From positions 124,001 to 188,000 of the forward strand of contig CM061250.1 of the NCBI GenBank assembly GCA_022605425.2: a stretch of DNA of 64,000 nt, read 5' to 3'. The notes under the pieces are model-generated. The model was not told the DNA's origin. It ran no database searches and worked only from the letters and a program-made list of their open reading frames with translations. The position numbers were made by a program, and so were the translations under genes. Of this stretch, positions 54,130-62,457 are shown in pieces; the stretch's first letter is position 1; every line of letters starts with the position of its first letter. The stretch comes from Hamiltosporidium tvaerminnensis (lineage: Eukaryota > Microsporidia > Dubosqiidae).

Positions 54130-54823
54130 TGGCAAGTGTTATATTTGTTTTCATGACATTAACGCAGTTCTAGGTTTAACATAAATAACTGCTACCCCAA
54201 AACTCCATCAGTAACCCCTGCGATACCTACGTCCCAAAGCCTTTCATTTACCAGGTATGTAGAACCTAAATAATAGGCGAGGCAGTTGCCCGGAGTTCGT
54301 TAATGTCCGTTGCATGGAGTGTGATCGAAGGCCGAAGCCCCCCCTGGGCTCCCCCAAGACTATGCAGCATTCCCACTAACTCTACACTTTCCGAACCCAA
54401 TAAACTTCTAGCTAAGATATATTTCAGAGATTTACATGGGGTCCACCTAGACAGTGCAATGTCATACCAACAGGTATAACCTGCTACTTAGCTCTCCCGG
54501 CTTTAAATGATTTTTTATTTTATATCTCCCAGAGCTAAGTCTTCTAACTCGAGTGAGCAAGGCTAGGTTTCCATGCTTTTACATGGCGATTACCTACATA
54601 TTCAGCTGCGGTCTGCAATCTGGTTACATAAAAAACTACAAATAAATTTTTAGAAAAAGTTTCTCCATTTCTTAGACCTCTCCTCCTCATACAAACTCCC
54701 ATGGAACAACCGAAGATGTAGTGTGGTTTTATTCCCACCAAAAATCCAAACAATGATCTCACACCAGTTTCACACACTCATTGCCAAGCAGAAAGTTTTT
54801 TATGTGGTTATCCTCCCTCCACA
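54130..54823 (+). repeat. Dispersed repeat family A, copy 5 (best preserved)
   Basis: Highest-GC stretch of the window, used as reference for the family. Starts near CATGACATTAACGCAG and ends near TATGTGGTTATCCTCCC, immediately before a 32-base direct repeat (54824-54855) that also occurs at 51913-51944. It contains GCCGAAGCCCCCCCTGGGCT and GACTATGCAGCAT. The minus-strand frame at 54544-54777 lies in it and has no known match. It lies 3' of the LINE and may have inserted together with or next to it. Confidence 0.7.
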
Positions 54824-54855
54824 ATTTCTTCATATTAATATTATTTCTTCATATT

Positions 54856-55149
54856 AATATGCCAGAGATTATTGCATCAATACTCGTTTATGATTGTCAT
54901 TTCTTATATTTTCATACTTCTGTCAAAAAACATATATCTTAGACTTATCTATTCTAATTAAAAAAATTTTCTTATAGAATAATGCTTATTTCCAATAAAC
55001 CATCTATATTTAAAACTGATCAAATATAAACCAATGAATATTTATTTAAAATACAAGAGAAATTGAGTTTCTATATTAGAATTAAACAAAAATTTTTATT
55101 TAATTCTTAAATGTCCAGATTTGATTTAAAATTTAGATGATATTTGTAT
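54856..55149. other. AT-rich spacer
   Basis: No gene or array between the family A repeat and the RPB1 3' repeats. Confidence 0.4.
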
Positions 55150-55345
55150 AACAAGAATACAATAGTATAACTCATTAAAGAAGAATATAGATATACAGTA
55201 GTATAACTAATTAAAGAAGGATATAGAATACAATAGTATAACTAATTAAAGAAGGATATAGAATACAATAGTATAACTCATTAAAGAAGAATATAGATAT
55301 AAAATAGTATAACTAATTAAAGAAGAATATAGAATTAAAAAATTT
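55150..55345 (+). repeat. 35-40 bp tandem repeat, five copies
   Basis: Units contain AATAGTATAACTAATTAAAG and AAGAATATAGA; spacing varies between about 35 and 40 bases. Lies ~190 bp beyond the RPB1 stop. The following 55350-55530 is AT-rich with AATTTTTTAGTCT words. Confidence 0.8.
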
Positions 55346-55536
55346 CCTACTAAAAATATATTAAAAAATTTCTAAAAAAATATAAAAAAATTTAGAATTT
55401 TTTAGTCTTCAAATTTTTTAGTCTCCAAATTTTTTATTCTCCAAAATTTTCTTTGAAATACAAATATTTAATAGAATTATACCAGAAAGAAGACCAAAGA
55501 TAAACACACCTGTAACATTTAAACAACATAAATACT

Positions 55537-58500
55537 TTATTTATCTTTTTTTTTATTACTTTTCCTAGTATTTAAAGGAGAATAACACTCATCTTCTACA
55601 CCACCTCTATCAGGAGAATAAGTACCTTCATTACCTGGTAATAAATCAGGTACAACTGGTGTAAAAGTATTTAAAGCAGGAGAAGGCATAACACTACCAG
55701 GAGTCAAAACAGGAATATTTGGTGTAAAAGCAGACTTAGGAGAGTAAGAAGGAGAAGTAGGTGAATAGGAGGGAGAAGTAGGTGAATAAGAAGGAGAAGT
55801 GGGAGAGTAAGAAGGTGAAGTAGGGGAATAGGAGGGAGAAGTAGGTGAATAAGCACGAGATGTAGGTGAATACGAAGGTGAGGTAGGGGAGTAGGAAGGT
55901 GAGGTAGGGGAGTAGGAAGGTGAAGTGGGAGAATAGGAGGGAGAAGTGGGAGAGTAGGAGGGAGATGTAGGGGAGTAGGAAGGTGAGGTAGGAGAGTAAG
56001 AAGGAGATGTAGGGGAGTAGGAGGGTGAGGTAGGAGAGTACGAGGGTGATGTAGGGGAATAGGAGGGAGAAGTAGGACTATAAGAGGGAGAAGAGACAAA
56101 CCCACTTCTATAAGAAGGACTAGCCGTACCACACAAAGGACTACCAGGATTATAATAAGACCCACCACTCATCAACCCCACAGGACTCCAACACCCACCA
56201 ACAGGAGACCCACTAACCTCAGAAACAGGAGACATAATTTCAGGTGTTTTTACATCCAAATATTCATTTTCAACTTTTTCAAAATCAAAAACTCCTTTAA
56301 TTAAAGGTATCGCTTCCTTCAAACACTCAAGATCTACCAATAAATCCATATTTCCTGTTCCTAACGGTATCATCTGTCCTACCATTATATTATCAGTTAC
56401 TCCTCTACATACACTATTCTCTGCTCTTAAAGCCGCTTCTAACAGTATTTCTACTGTTTCTTCAAATGAACATCTTATTAAAGCACCATTATCTCCTCTA
56501 TTAACACCATGTCTTGTTATACCACTTAACACCCCCCTTAAAGTCATTACATCACATAAAAGACTTAAATGCCTATAATTAACATATGACCCATCACTCT
56601 CTATAACACCCTTTAATTCCCTTAAAACACACTCTCTTCCTCCTTCAATACCTAACACCTCTACAACTTCAATAATACAATTACTATAACATTTAAACCC
56701 TTTAACCCACTTATGATATAAAACTTCCCATAAATTAGACCCTTCAGTTTGTAACACCCATTCTTCCTTATAATTTAATAAAAATGCTTTTTTTATACCT
56801 TTTATTCCCTTAAGTTGTAATTCCATAATATTTTCACAAACTTTTTTTAAAAAACACTCATCTTCTTCTCCATAAACTCTAATCCTTATAATTAACACCT
56901 CTGCATTCTCATCAGAACATATAACTTGTAAATCAGAACCAAAAGCTTTTTTAATAACACTTTCTAAATTACTAATACTAACACCTTTACTTACCATACT
57001 TTCTCTATTTAAAGTAATTCTTAAAACCCAATTACTTAATAAAGAATTATTTATAATTTCATCTGGAAATTCATAATAAACTTTTATAAAATCTATATCT
57101 TCTTCTATAACACTACTTTCTATTTCTTTATCATATATTATTTCTATACTGTAAATAACATCTTTTATAGATAAATATTCTATTTCATTTTGTACTATTC
57201 TAGCACTTTTTATATTTGAAGAAAAATCTGAATTTAAAAATACACGCATGCTTGGTGTTTTCATACTTTTACTTACATTTATTATTTCTTTTAAACGAGG
57301 TACACCTAATGTAACTGTAGAAGCTACACCTGCATAGTGAAAGGTATTTAAAGTCATTTGAGTAGCAGGTTCTCCTACACTCTGTGCTGCTAAAGTACCA
57401 ACCATTTCTCCTACAGTAGCTAAAGAATTTATAAATTTACTTTTAGTTTGTTTTATAAACCATTCTAATCCTTCTAAAGATAATTTATGCTTTAAAATAC
57501 ATTTTTTAGTTGAAAGTGAAATTCTTATAAGACAAGCTAAGACATTAGAACCAGTAGTGGTAATAGAGGGGTGATGGATATTAGAGGGGTGTTGGTTAGA
57601 AGGGTTATTTATAGGGTTATAATTACTAGTGTTAGTACTAACAGGGTTATAATTACTAGTATCGTTACTAACAGGGTTATAATTACTATCTCTGTTATTA
57701 ACACCCCTATAATTATTAGTATCGTTACTAACAGGGTTATAACCATCAGTAGTATTATTAACACCCATATAATGATACTCCTTATTAACACCCATATAAT
57801 CATACTCCTTACTAACACCCCCTACCACACTACTATCCTTACTATCACCCATATAACCAATACCATTACTATTTATAAACCTTATAAGGTCTTCTCTAAC
57901 CTGTATAATCTTATAAGGATTAACACTCCCTTTACCATACTTAACACGTGCTGTCCATAACAACCTCTTAACATTAACAGGTAATGCATATCTACCTTCT
58001 TTTAAATAACAACACACTTTAAATATTTCTTCCCATTCTTTATCTAAAATCTTTTGTAATTCTATATCAGTAGATAACATATTATAATAAGAAGTATCTT
58101 TACTTATTATTCTATATTCTTTAGAACCAAACATATCAATTTTATGTTTTAAAGCAAGATTAAGAATATTATTATTATTATTTGTATTTGTATGGTTAGT
58201 AGTGTTGTTGTTATTATGGTTGTTAGTACTGTTGTTAGTGTTAGTGTTATTGTTGCTACTACTTGTATTAAAACCCTGTTGTTTATTAGTACTGTTATAA
58301 TTACTATCCTCTATGTTAACACCCTCTAATTTATATGTCATATCAGTAACAGGGTTATAATTATTAGTACTATCAGTAACAGGGTTATAATTATTAGTAC
58401 TATTGCTAACACCCTGTTGTTTATAAGTACTGTTATTAACAGGGTTATAATTATCCATACTGTTATTAACAGGGTTATAATTATCTATACTATTGCTAAC

Positions 58501-61500
58501 AGGGTTATAATTATCTATACAGTTATTAACAGGGTTATAATTATCCATACTATTACTAAGAGGGTTATAATTATCTATACTGTTACTAACAGGGTTATAA
58601 TTATCTATACTGAAGCTATCACCCTCTAACATACCCTTATCCCTACTATCACCCTCTAACATACCCTTATCCCTACTATCACCCTCTAACATACCCTTAT
58701 CCCTACTATCACCCTCTAACATACCCTTATCCCTACTATCACCCTCTAACATACCCTCCACCCCCCTAACACCCTTTATCTCTACATTCTCTAAGTACGT
58801 TGCATCATATCCATCATCACCATACAAAAACTGAAAAACAACACCCCTTCCATTCCTAACACTCCTATCATACTTAACACTAGCATCCTCCATAGCCTTA
58901 ACAAGTCTCCTCTGTATATAACCTGTCTCTGCTGTCTTAACAGCAGTATCAATAAGACCTTCTCTTCCACCCATAGCATGAAAAAAGAATTCTGCTGGTG
59001 TTAACCCAGAAATATAACTATTCTGTACAAATCCTCTACTTTCTGCTGCAGTATCATCTTTAAGAAAATGTGGTAATGTTCTATATCTAAACCCATAAGG
59101 TATACGATGTCCTTCTACTGTCTGTTGTCCTACACATCCACTAACCTGACTTATATTTATTGTAGATCCTTTACTTCCACTTAAAATCATATGATTTAAA
59201 TAATTACAAGATAATAAATTTTTATGTGCTAAACTACCTACAATATCTCTTGTCTTATTTAATATTACACTTACTGTACTTTCATATGTTTCTCTTAAAC
59301 TCATACCAGGTAATCTTTCCATTTCATTCTTTCTACACATTTGTATTTTATTACGAACTTCTTTTACTCCTCTTTCTATACTTTCTTCTATTTTATGCAT
59401 AGTTTTTTTGTTTATGCACATATCACCAACACCAACACTAAAACTACTAATAGTTACTAACCAAGTATTTATTAACCTTTGAATACCATCAAAGAAATTA
59501 CAAGTCCTTTCATGTCCACAATCATTATATATTATATGAATAAGACTACCCTGTGAAGTACCAACTGTTTTCTTATCAATAACACCAAGTAAAAGAAGAC
59601 CATTAACAATAAGAATGTTGTTAGTGGGATTGTTGTTAGTGTTGTTGTTGTTGTTAGTGTTGTTGTTGTTATTATTATTGTTGTTATTAGTGTTGTTGTT
59701 GTTAGTGTTGTTATTGTTGTTAGTACTATCCTTACTACTATCCTTACTACTAACACCCTCCTTACTATCCTTACAACTAACACCCTCCTTACTATCCTTA
59801 CAACTAACACCCTCCTTACTATCCTTACTACTAACACCTTCTTTACTACTAACACCTTCTTTACTACTATCACCCTCATTACTACTATCACCCCCCACTC
59901 CATTATAATACCCCTTGCTATAATTTATTGGTGGAAGTAAAAGTGAGAAAAGCTGTTTACCTGTAAACAACTTGACAGGTCTCAATATAGTAGGTATAGG
60001 AAGTATAAGATCAGAACAATAAATTAATTGCATTGAATTTCTAAAATCAATAAAATTATTTTTTAAAGTAAACAATCTAATACCAACAAGTGTATCCTGT
60101 ACAATACCCATAACTGGTCTATTACTTTGTGGTGATAATATTTGTTTAGAAACAAGTGCTATCTCTTCTAATTCACTTACTGTTAATAAAGATTGTGGCA
60201 TATGTAAATTCATTTCATCTCCATCAAAATCTGCATTGTATGGTGTAGTTGTACTTAGATTTAATCTAAATGTTAAATTATTCATTACTTTTACTTTATG
60301 AGCCATCATACTCATTTTATGTAAAGAAGGTTGTCTATTGAATAGAACTATATCATTATCTTCCATATGTCTTTCTACTATAAAATTTGGTGTTAAAGAA
60401 ATGTCTGTTCTGTTGTATCTTAAATCTATTTTTTGTCCGTCTGGTTTTATAACAAAGTTTGCTCCTGGGTGATTGAAAGGACCATTTTGTATTTTTTTGG
60501 TGAGTTTTTCTATGTTGAAAGGGGTTACTCTTTCAGGAAAAGTGTGTATTTTTGCTATGTTTATAGGGACACCTACCTGTATAAGACTTATATTAGGATC
60601 TGGTGTTATAACTGAACGAGCAGAAAAATCTACTCTTTTACCCATCAGATTTCCTCTAATTCTTCCTTCTTTTCCTTTGAGTCTGGCTGTTATAGATTTT
60701 AAAGGACGACCTGATTTTTGAAGTGCTTGAGGTTGTCCTGATATGTCATTATCTATAAGTGTTGCTATATGAAATTGTAATAACTGTTCATAGTCTCTTA
60801 CTATATGTGATGGAGCACCTTCTTGTTCATATTTTTTAAGATTTTGATTTGCTTTAATTATATCTGCGTATTTATGAGTTAAATCATCTTCTCCTCTAAG
60901 AATTCCTTCTAAAGAAATACTAGGACGAACACAAGGAGGACAAACAGGAAGAGCAAGTAATATCATATATTCTGGTCTAGAATATATTAAATCAAATCCT
61001 AATAATTGTATATCTGTATCTGATATCTTTTTAAATATAGAATATACTTTTTCTCCATTTAAAATAACTTTTCCTTCAACACTTTCTTCTCCTTTCATAA
61101 ATGCTACAAGATTAAGACCTTCTTTTCTAATAGTTGGTTGTTTATTTCCACAACCGGTTTTTACTTTTATAGAATCGTTTGGTTGTGTCTCTTCGTCTCC
61201 TTCACAAACACTTTTATTTTTACAAATATTCCATACAAAATTGAGTCTGTTTTTGTGTGCTACAGAATGGATTGAAGAAGTAGAAGATTTAATTTTTGAA
61301 CAGTAAAAACAGACACTTTCAAGTACTTTTTTAATTTTTGGTAAGAAACCGACATGAAACATTGGTTTGAAGAGTTCTATGTGTCCGAAGTGGCCACAAC
61401 AGTCGTTACTGCTTTGTCCACATGTTGCACATAAAAAACCACGGTCTATTGTACCCATACGTAGGTCTATTAGTCCATTGTCTTTTGGTATACCGTGTTC

Positions 61501-61614
61501 TAGTGTTTCTGGGTAGTCAATGTGTAGAACTGAGTTTGTTCTTATTTGTGATGGAGAGAATAAAGAAAATTGAATTGAAGATATTTTTTTGTGGTGGAGT
61601 GGTTGTTTAAGCAT
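55537..61614 (-). CDS. RPB1: RNA polymerase II largest subunit RPB1
   Basis: The catalytic subunit of Pol II, about 2,025 residues from the preferred ATG at 61614. Domains in order: the N-terminal zinc site CATCGQSS..CCGHFGH (from residue 62), a second zinc CFYC, the active-site NADFDGDEMN that binds Mg2+ (about residue 459), GLTPAEFFFHAMGGREGL of the bridge/trigger region, VGEPATQMTLNTFHYAG, the cleft and a CTD of 17 heptads. It is longer than usual because of three low-complexity insertions (57555-57865, 58165-58760, 59615-59908), all in frame and between conserved blocks. An ATG 36 codons further upstream (61722) arises from a 108-bp duplication and would add a repetitive leader; the family N-terminus starts near the inner Met (IRTNSVLHIDYPETLEHG), so I prefer 61614. 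The word AACCCTTTAAAA precedes that ATG. Confidence 0.95.
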   Translation of the reverse strand: MLKQPLHHKKISSIQFSLFSPSQIRTNSVLHIDYPETLEHGIPKDNGLIDLRMGTIDRGFLCATCGQSSNDCCGHFGHIELFKPMFHVGFLPKIKKVLESVCFYCSKIKSSTSSIHSVAHKNRLNFVWNICKNKSVCEGDEETQPNDSIKVKTGCGNKQPTIRKEGLNLVAFMKGEESVEGKVILNGEKVYSIFKKISDTDIQLLGFDLIYSRPEYMILLALPVCPPCVRPSISLEGILRGEDDLTHKYADIIKANQNLKKYEQEGAPSHIVRDYEQLLQFHIATLIDNDISGQPQALQKSGRPLKSITARLKGKEGRIRGNLMGKRVDFSARSVITPDPNISLIQVGVPINIAKIHTFPERVTPFNIEKLTKKIQNGPFNHPGANFVIKPDGQKIDLRYNRTDISLTPNFIVERHMEDNDIVLFNRQPSLHKMSMMAHKVKVMNNLTFRLNLSTTTPYNADFDGDEMNLHMPQSLLTVSELEEIALVSKQILSPQSNRPVMGIVQDTLVGIRLFTLKNNFIDFRNSMQLIYCSDLILPIPTILRPVKLFTGKQLFSLLLPPINYSKGYYNGVGGDSSNEGDSSKEGVSSKEGVSSKDSKEGVSCKDSKEGVSCKDSKEGVSSKDSSKDSTNNNNNTNNNNTNNNNNNNNNNTNNNNNTNNNPTNNILIVNGLLLLGVIDKKTVGTSQGSLIHIIYNDCGHERTCNFFDGIQRLINTWLVTISSFSVGVGDMCINKKTMHKIEESIERGVKEVRNKIQMCRKNEMERLPGMSLRETYESTVSVILNKTRDIVGSLAHKNLLSCNYLNHMILSGSKGSTINISQVSGCVGQQTVEGHRIPYGFRYRTLPHFLKDDTAAESRGFVQNSYISGLTPAEFFFHAMGGREGLIDTAVKTAETGYIQRRLVKAMEDASVKYDRSVRNGRGVVFQFLYGDDGYDATYLENVEIKGVRGVEGMLEGDSRDKGMLEGDSRDKGMLEGDSRDKGMLEGDSRDKGMLEGDSFSIDNYNPVSNSIDNYNPLSNSMDNYNPVNNCIDNYNPVSNSIDNYNPVNNSMDNYNPVNNSTYKQQGVSNSTNNYNPVTDSTNNYNPVTDMTYKLEGVNIEDSNYNSTNKQQGFNTSSSNNNTNTNNSTNNHNNNNTTNHTNTNNNNNILNLALKHKIDMFGSKEYRIISKDTSYYNMLSTDIELQKILDKEWEEIFKVCCYLKEGRYALPVNVKRLLWTARVKYGKGSVNPYKIIQVREDLIRFINSNGIGYMGDSKDSSVVGGVSKEYDYMGVNKEYHYMGVNNTTDGYNPVSNDTNNYRGVNNRDSNYNPVSNDTSNYNPVSTNTSNYNPINNPSNQHPSNIHHPSITTTGSNVLACLIRISLSTKKCILKHKLSLEGLEWFIKQTKSKFINSLATVGEMVGTLAAQSVGEPATQMTLNTFHYAGVASTVTLGVPRLKEIINVSKSMKTPSMRVFLNSDFSSNIKSARIVQNEIEYLSIKDVIYSIEIIYDKEIESSVIEEDIDFIKVYYEFPDEIINNSLLSNWVLRITLNRESMVSKGVSISNLESVIKKAFGSDLQVICSDENAEVLIIRIRVYGEEDECFLKKVCENIMELQLKGIKGIKKAFLLNYKEEWVLQTEGSNLWEVLYHKWVKGFKCYSNCIIEVVEVLGIEGGRECVLRELKGVIESDGSYVNYRHLSLLCDVMTLRGVLSGITRHGVNRGDNGALIRCSFEETVEILLEAALRAENSVCRGVTDNIMVGQMIPLGTGNMDLLVDLECLKEAIPLIKGVFDFEKVENEYLDVKTPEIMSPVSEVSGSPVGGCWSPVGLMSGGSYYNPGSPLCGTASPSYRSGFVSSPSYSPTSPSYSPTSPSYSPTSPSYSPTSPSYSPTSPSYSPTSPSYSPTSPSYSPTSPSYSPTSPSYSPTSPSYSPTSRAYSPTSPSYSPTSPSYSPTSPSYSPTSPSYSPTSPSYSPKSAFTPNIPVLTPGSVMPSPALNTFTPVVPDLLPGNEGTYSPDRGGVEDECYSPLNTRKSNKKKDK
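55726..56082 (-). repeat. RPB1 CTD, 17 heptads
   Basis: 17 consecutive heptads in 357 bases. Fifteen are exact YSPTSPS, one is YSPTSRA (sixth from the end before the final block) and the last is YSPKSAF. Upstream are a few degenerate SP repeats. The nucleotide units are varied by synonymous changes (TAT/TAC, TCA/TCC/TCG), so the array is not a recent slippage product and the peptide is under selection. It is followed by ~60 residues with a basic end (NTRKSNKKKDK). Confidence 0.95.
57555..57865 (-). repeat. RPB1 insertion 3: 30-bp minisatellite in coding sequence
   Basis: About 100 residues of Asn/Ser/Tyr-rich repeats (SNDTSNYNPV units of 10 residues, also YMGVNKEYHY), inserted before the conserved LACLIRISLSTKKC block. 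The nucleotide unit AGGGTTATAATTACTAGTAT (plus strand) recurs every 30 bases. Confidence 0.85.
58165..58760 (-). repeat. RPB1 insertion 2: two adjacent 30-bp minisatellites plus Asn tract
   Basis: About 200 residues. First five copies of MLEGDSRDKG (plus-strand unit CATACCCTTATCCCTACTAT, exactly 30 bases), then about twelve SIDNYNPVSN-type units (AGGGTTATAATTATCTATAC, 30 bases), then an Asn/Thr tract. Frame is kept because the periods are multiples of three. It sits between FLYGDDGYDA and LALKHKIDMFG. Confidence 0.88.
59615..59908 (-). repeat. RPB1 insertion 1: 27-bp minisatellite plus Asn/Thr tract
   Basis: About 98 residues in the funnel/pore region, between LFSLLLPPINYSKGY and LIVNGLLLLGVIDKKTVG. 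Units of SSKEGV and VSCKDSKEG (27 bases), then poly-Asn/Thr encoded by AAC-type codons (GTTGTT on the plus strand). Confidence 0.85.
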
Positions 61615-61785
61615 TTTTAAAGGGTTTAACGAATTAAGAAATAAATATTTGATTGTAAGGGAAGAGGGGTTATAGGGAGTAGAGGGAAGAGGGGTTATAG
61701 GGAGTAGAGGTTGTTTAAGCATTTTTAAAGGGTTTAACGAATTAAGAAATAAATATTTGATTGTAAGGGAAGAGGGGTTATATAA
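61601..61785 (-). repeat. 108-bp tandem duplication across the RPB1 start
   Basis: The segment GGTTGTTTAAGCATTTTTAA (61601) recurs at 61709 with about 75 further identical bases; offset exactly 108. It contains the RPB1 start codon and its CCC motif, so a second ATG with its own motif lies 36 codons upstream in the same frame. A ~25-base unit with GAAGAGGGGTTATAGGGAGT is repeated inside it. Confidence 0.9.
61619..61627 (-). promoter_or_regulatory. CCC-type start motif of RPB1
   Basis: AAACCCTTT on the coding strand, four bases before the inner ATG. A second copy lies before the outer ATG (about 61727-61735) owing to the duplication. Confidence 0.45.
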
Positions 61786-61789
61786 GAAA

Positions 61790-62457
61790 GGGTAAAAGGA
61801 GGGATATAAAAGTGTTATATGTAAGAAGGGGTTAGGTGTTATATATAGGTATATATAAGGGTTAGATATAAGTAGGTATTTAAAGAGTTATAATGAATAA
61901 GAGTTATAATGAATATAGGTGTTATATATATATAGGTGTTATAAGGGTTAGATATAAGTAGGTATTTAAAGAGTTATAATGAATATAGGTGTTATATATA
62001 AATATTTTTAGGGTGTTATATATATATATTGTTATAGGTGTTATATATAATGAATAAGGATTATAAGGAATATAAGAGGTATAAGAGTTATAATGAATAT
62101 AAGGGTTATAATGAATATAAGGGTTATAAGAGGTATAGGGTTAGTATAGTATTAGATATAGGGTTATATATAAGGGTGTTAATTGATGTAGAATTATAAG
62201 AAAAGAAATAGGAAGTAGTAAAATATAAAAAAGTAAAAAGAAAGATAATAAGAAATAGAAAAATATTAAAAGTAAAATACTAAAAGCAAAATACTAAAAG
62301 CAAAATACTAAAAGTAATAGAAAGTAGTAGAAAGTAATAGAAAGTAGTAAAATATTAAAAGCAAAATACTAAAAGTAATAGAAAGTAGTAAAAAGTAATA
62401 GAAAGTAGTAAAATATAATAGAAAGTAGTAAAATATTAAATAAATTTAATTTTCTTT
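61790..62457. repeat. Low-complexity spacer between CAF-1 and RPB1
   Basis: GGTGTTATATATA, AGGGTTATAATGAATATA and TAGATATAAGTAGGTATTTAAAGAG words repeat irregularly to ~62175, followed by AAAGTAATAGAAAGTAGTAAAA units to 62450. On the coding strand of RPB1 the first part is its C-rich 5' flank. No gene. Confidence 0.8.

Noticed and set aside
54544-54777. Minus-strand 77-codon ORF in the family A repeat
   Set aside because: The same frame is interrupted by stops in the other copies, so there is no evidence of a maintained protein.
55704-56168. Leu/Pro-rich minus-strand ORF over the CTD
   Set aside because: Alternative frame of the heptad repeats of RPB1.
59532-59908. Val/Thr- or Leu-rich ORFs on both strands
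   Set aside because: Frame shadows of the first RPB1 minisatellite insertion.
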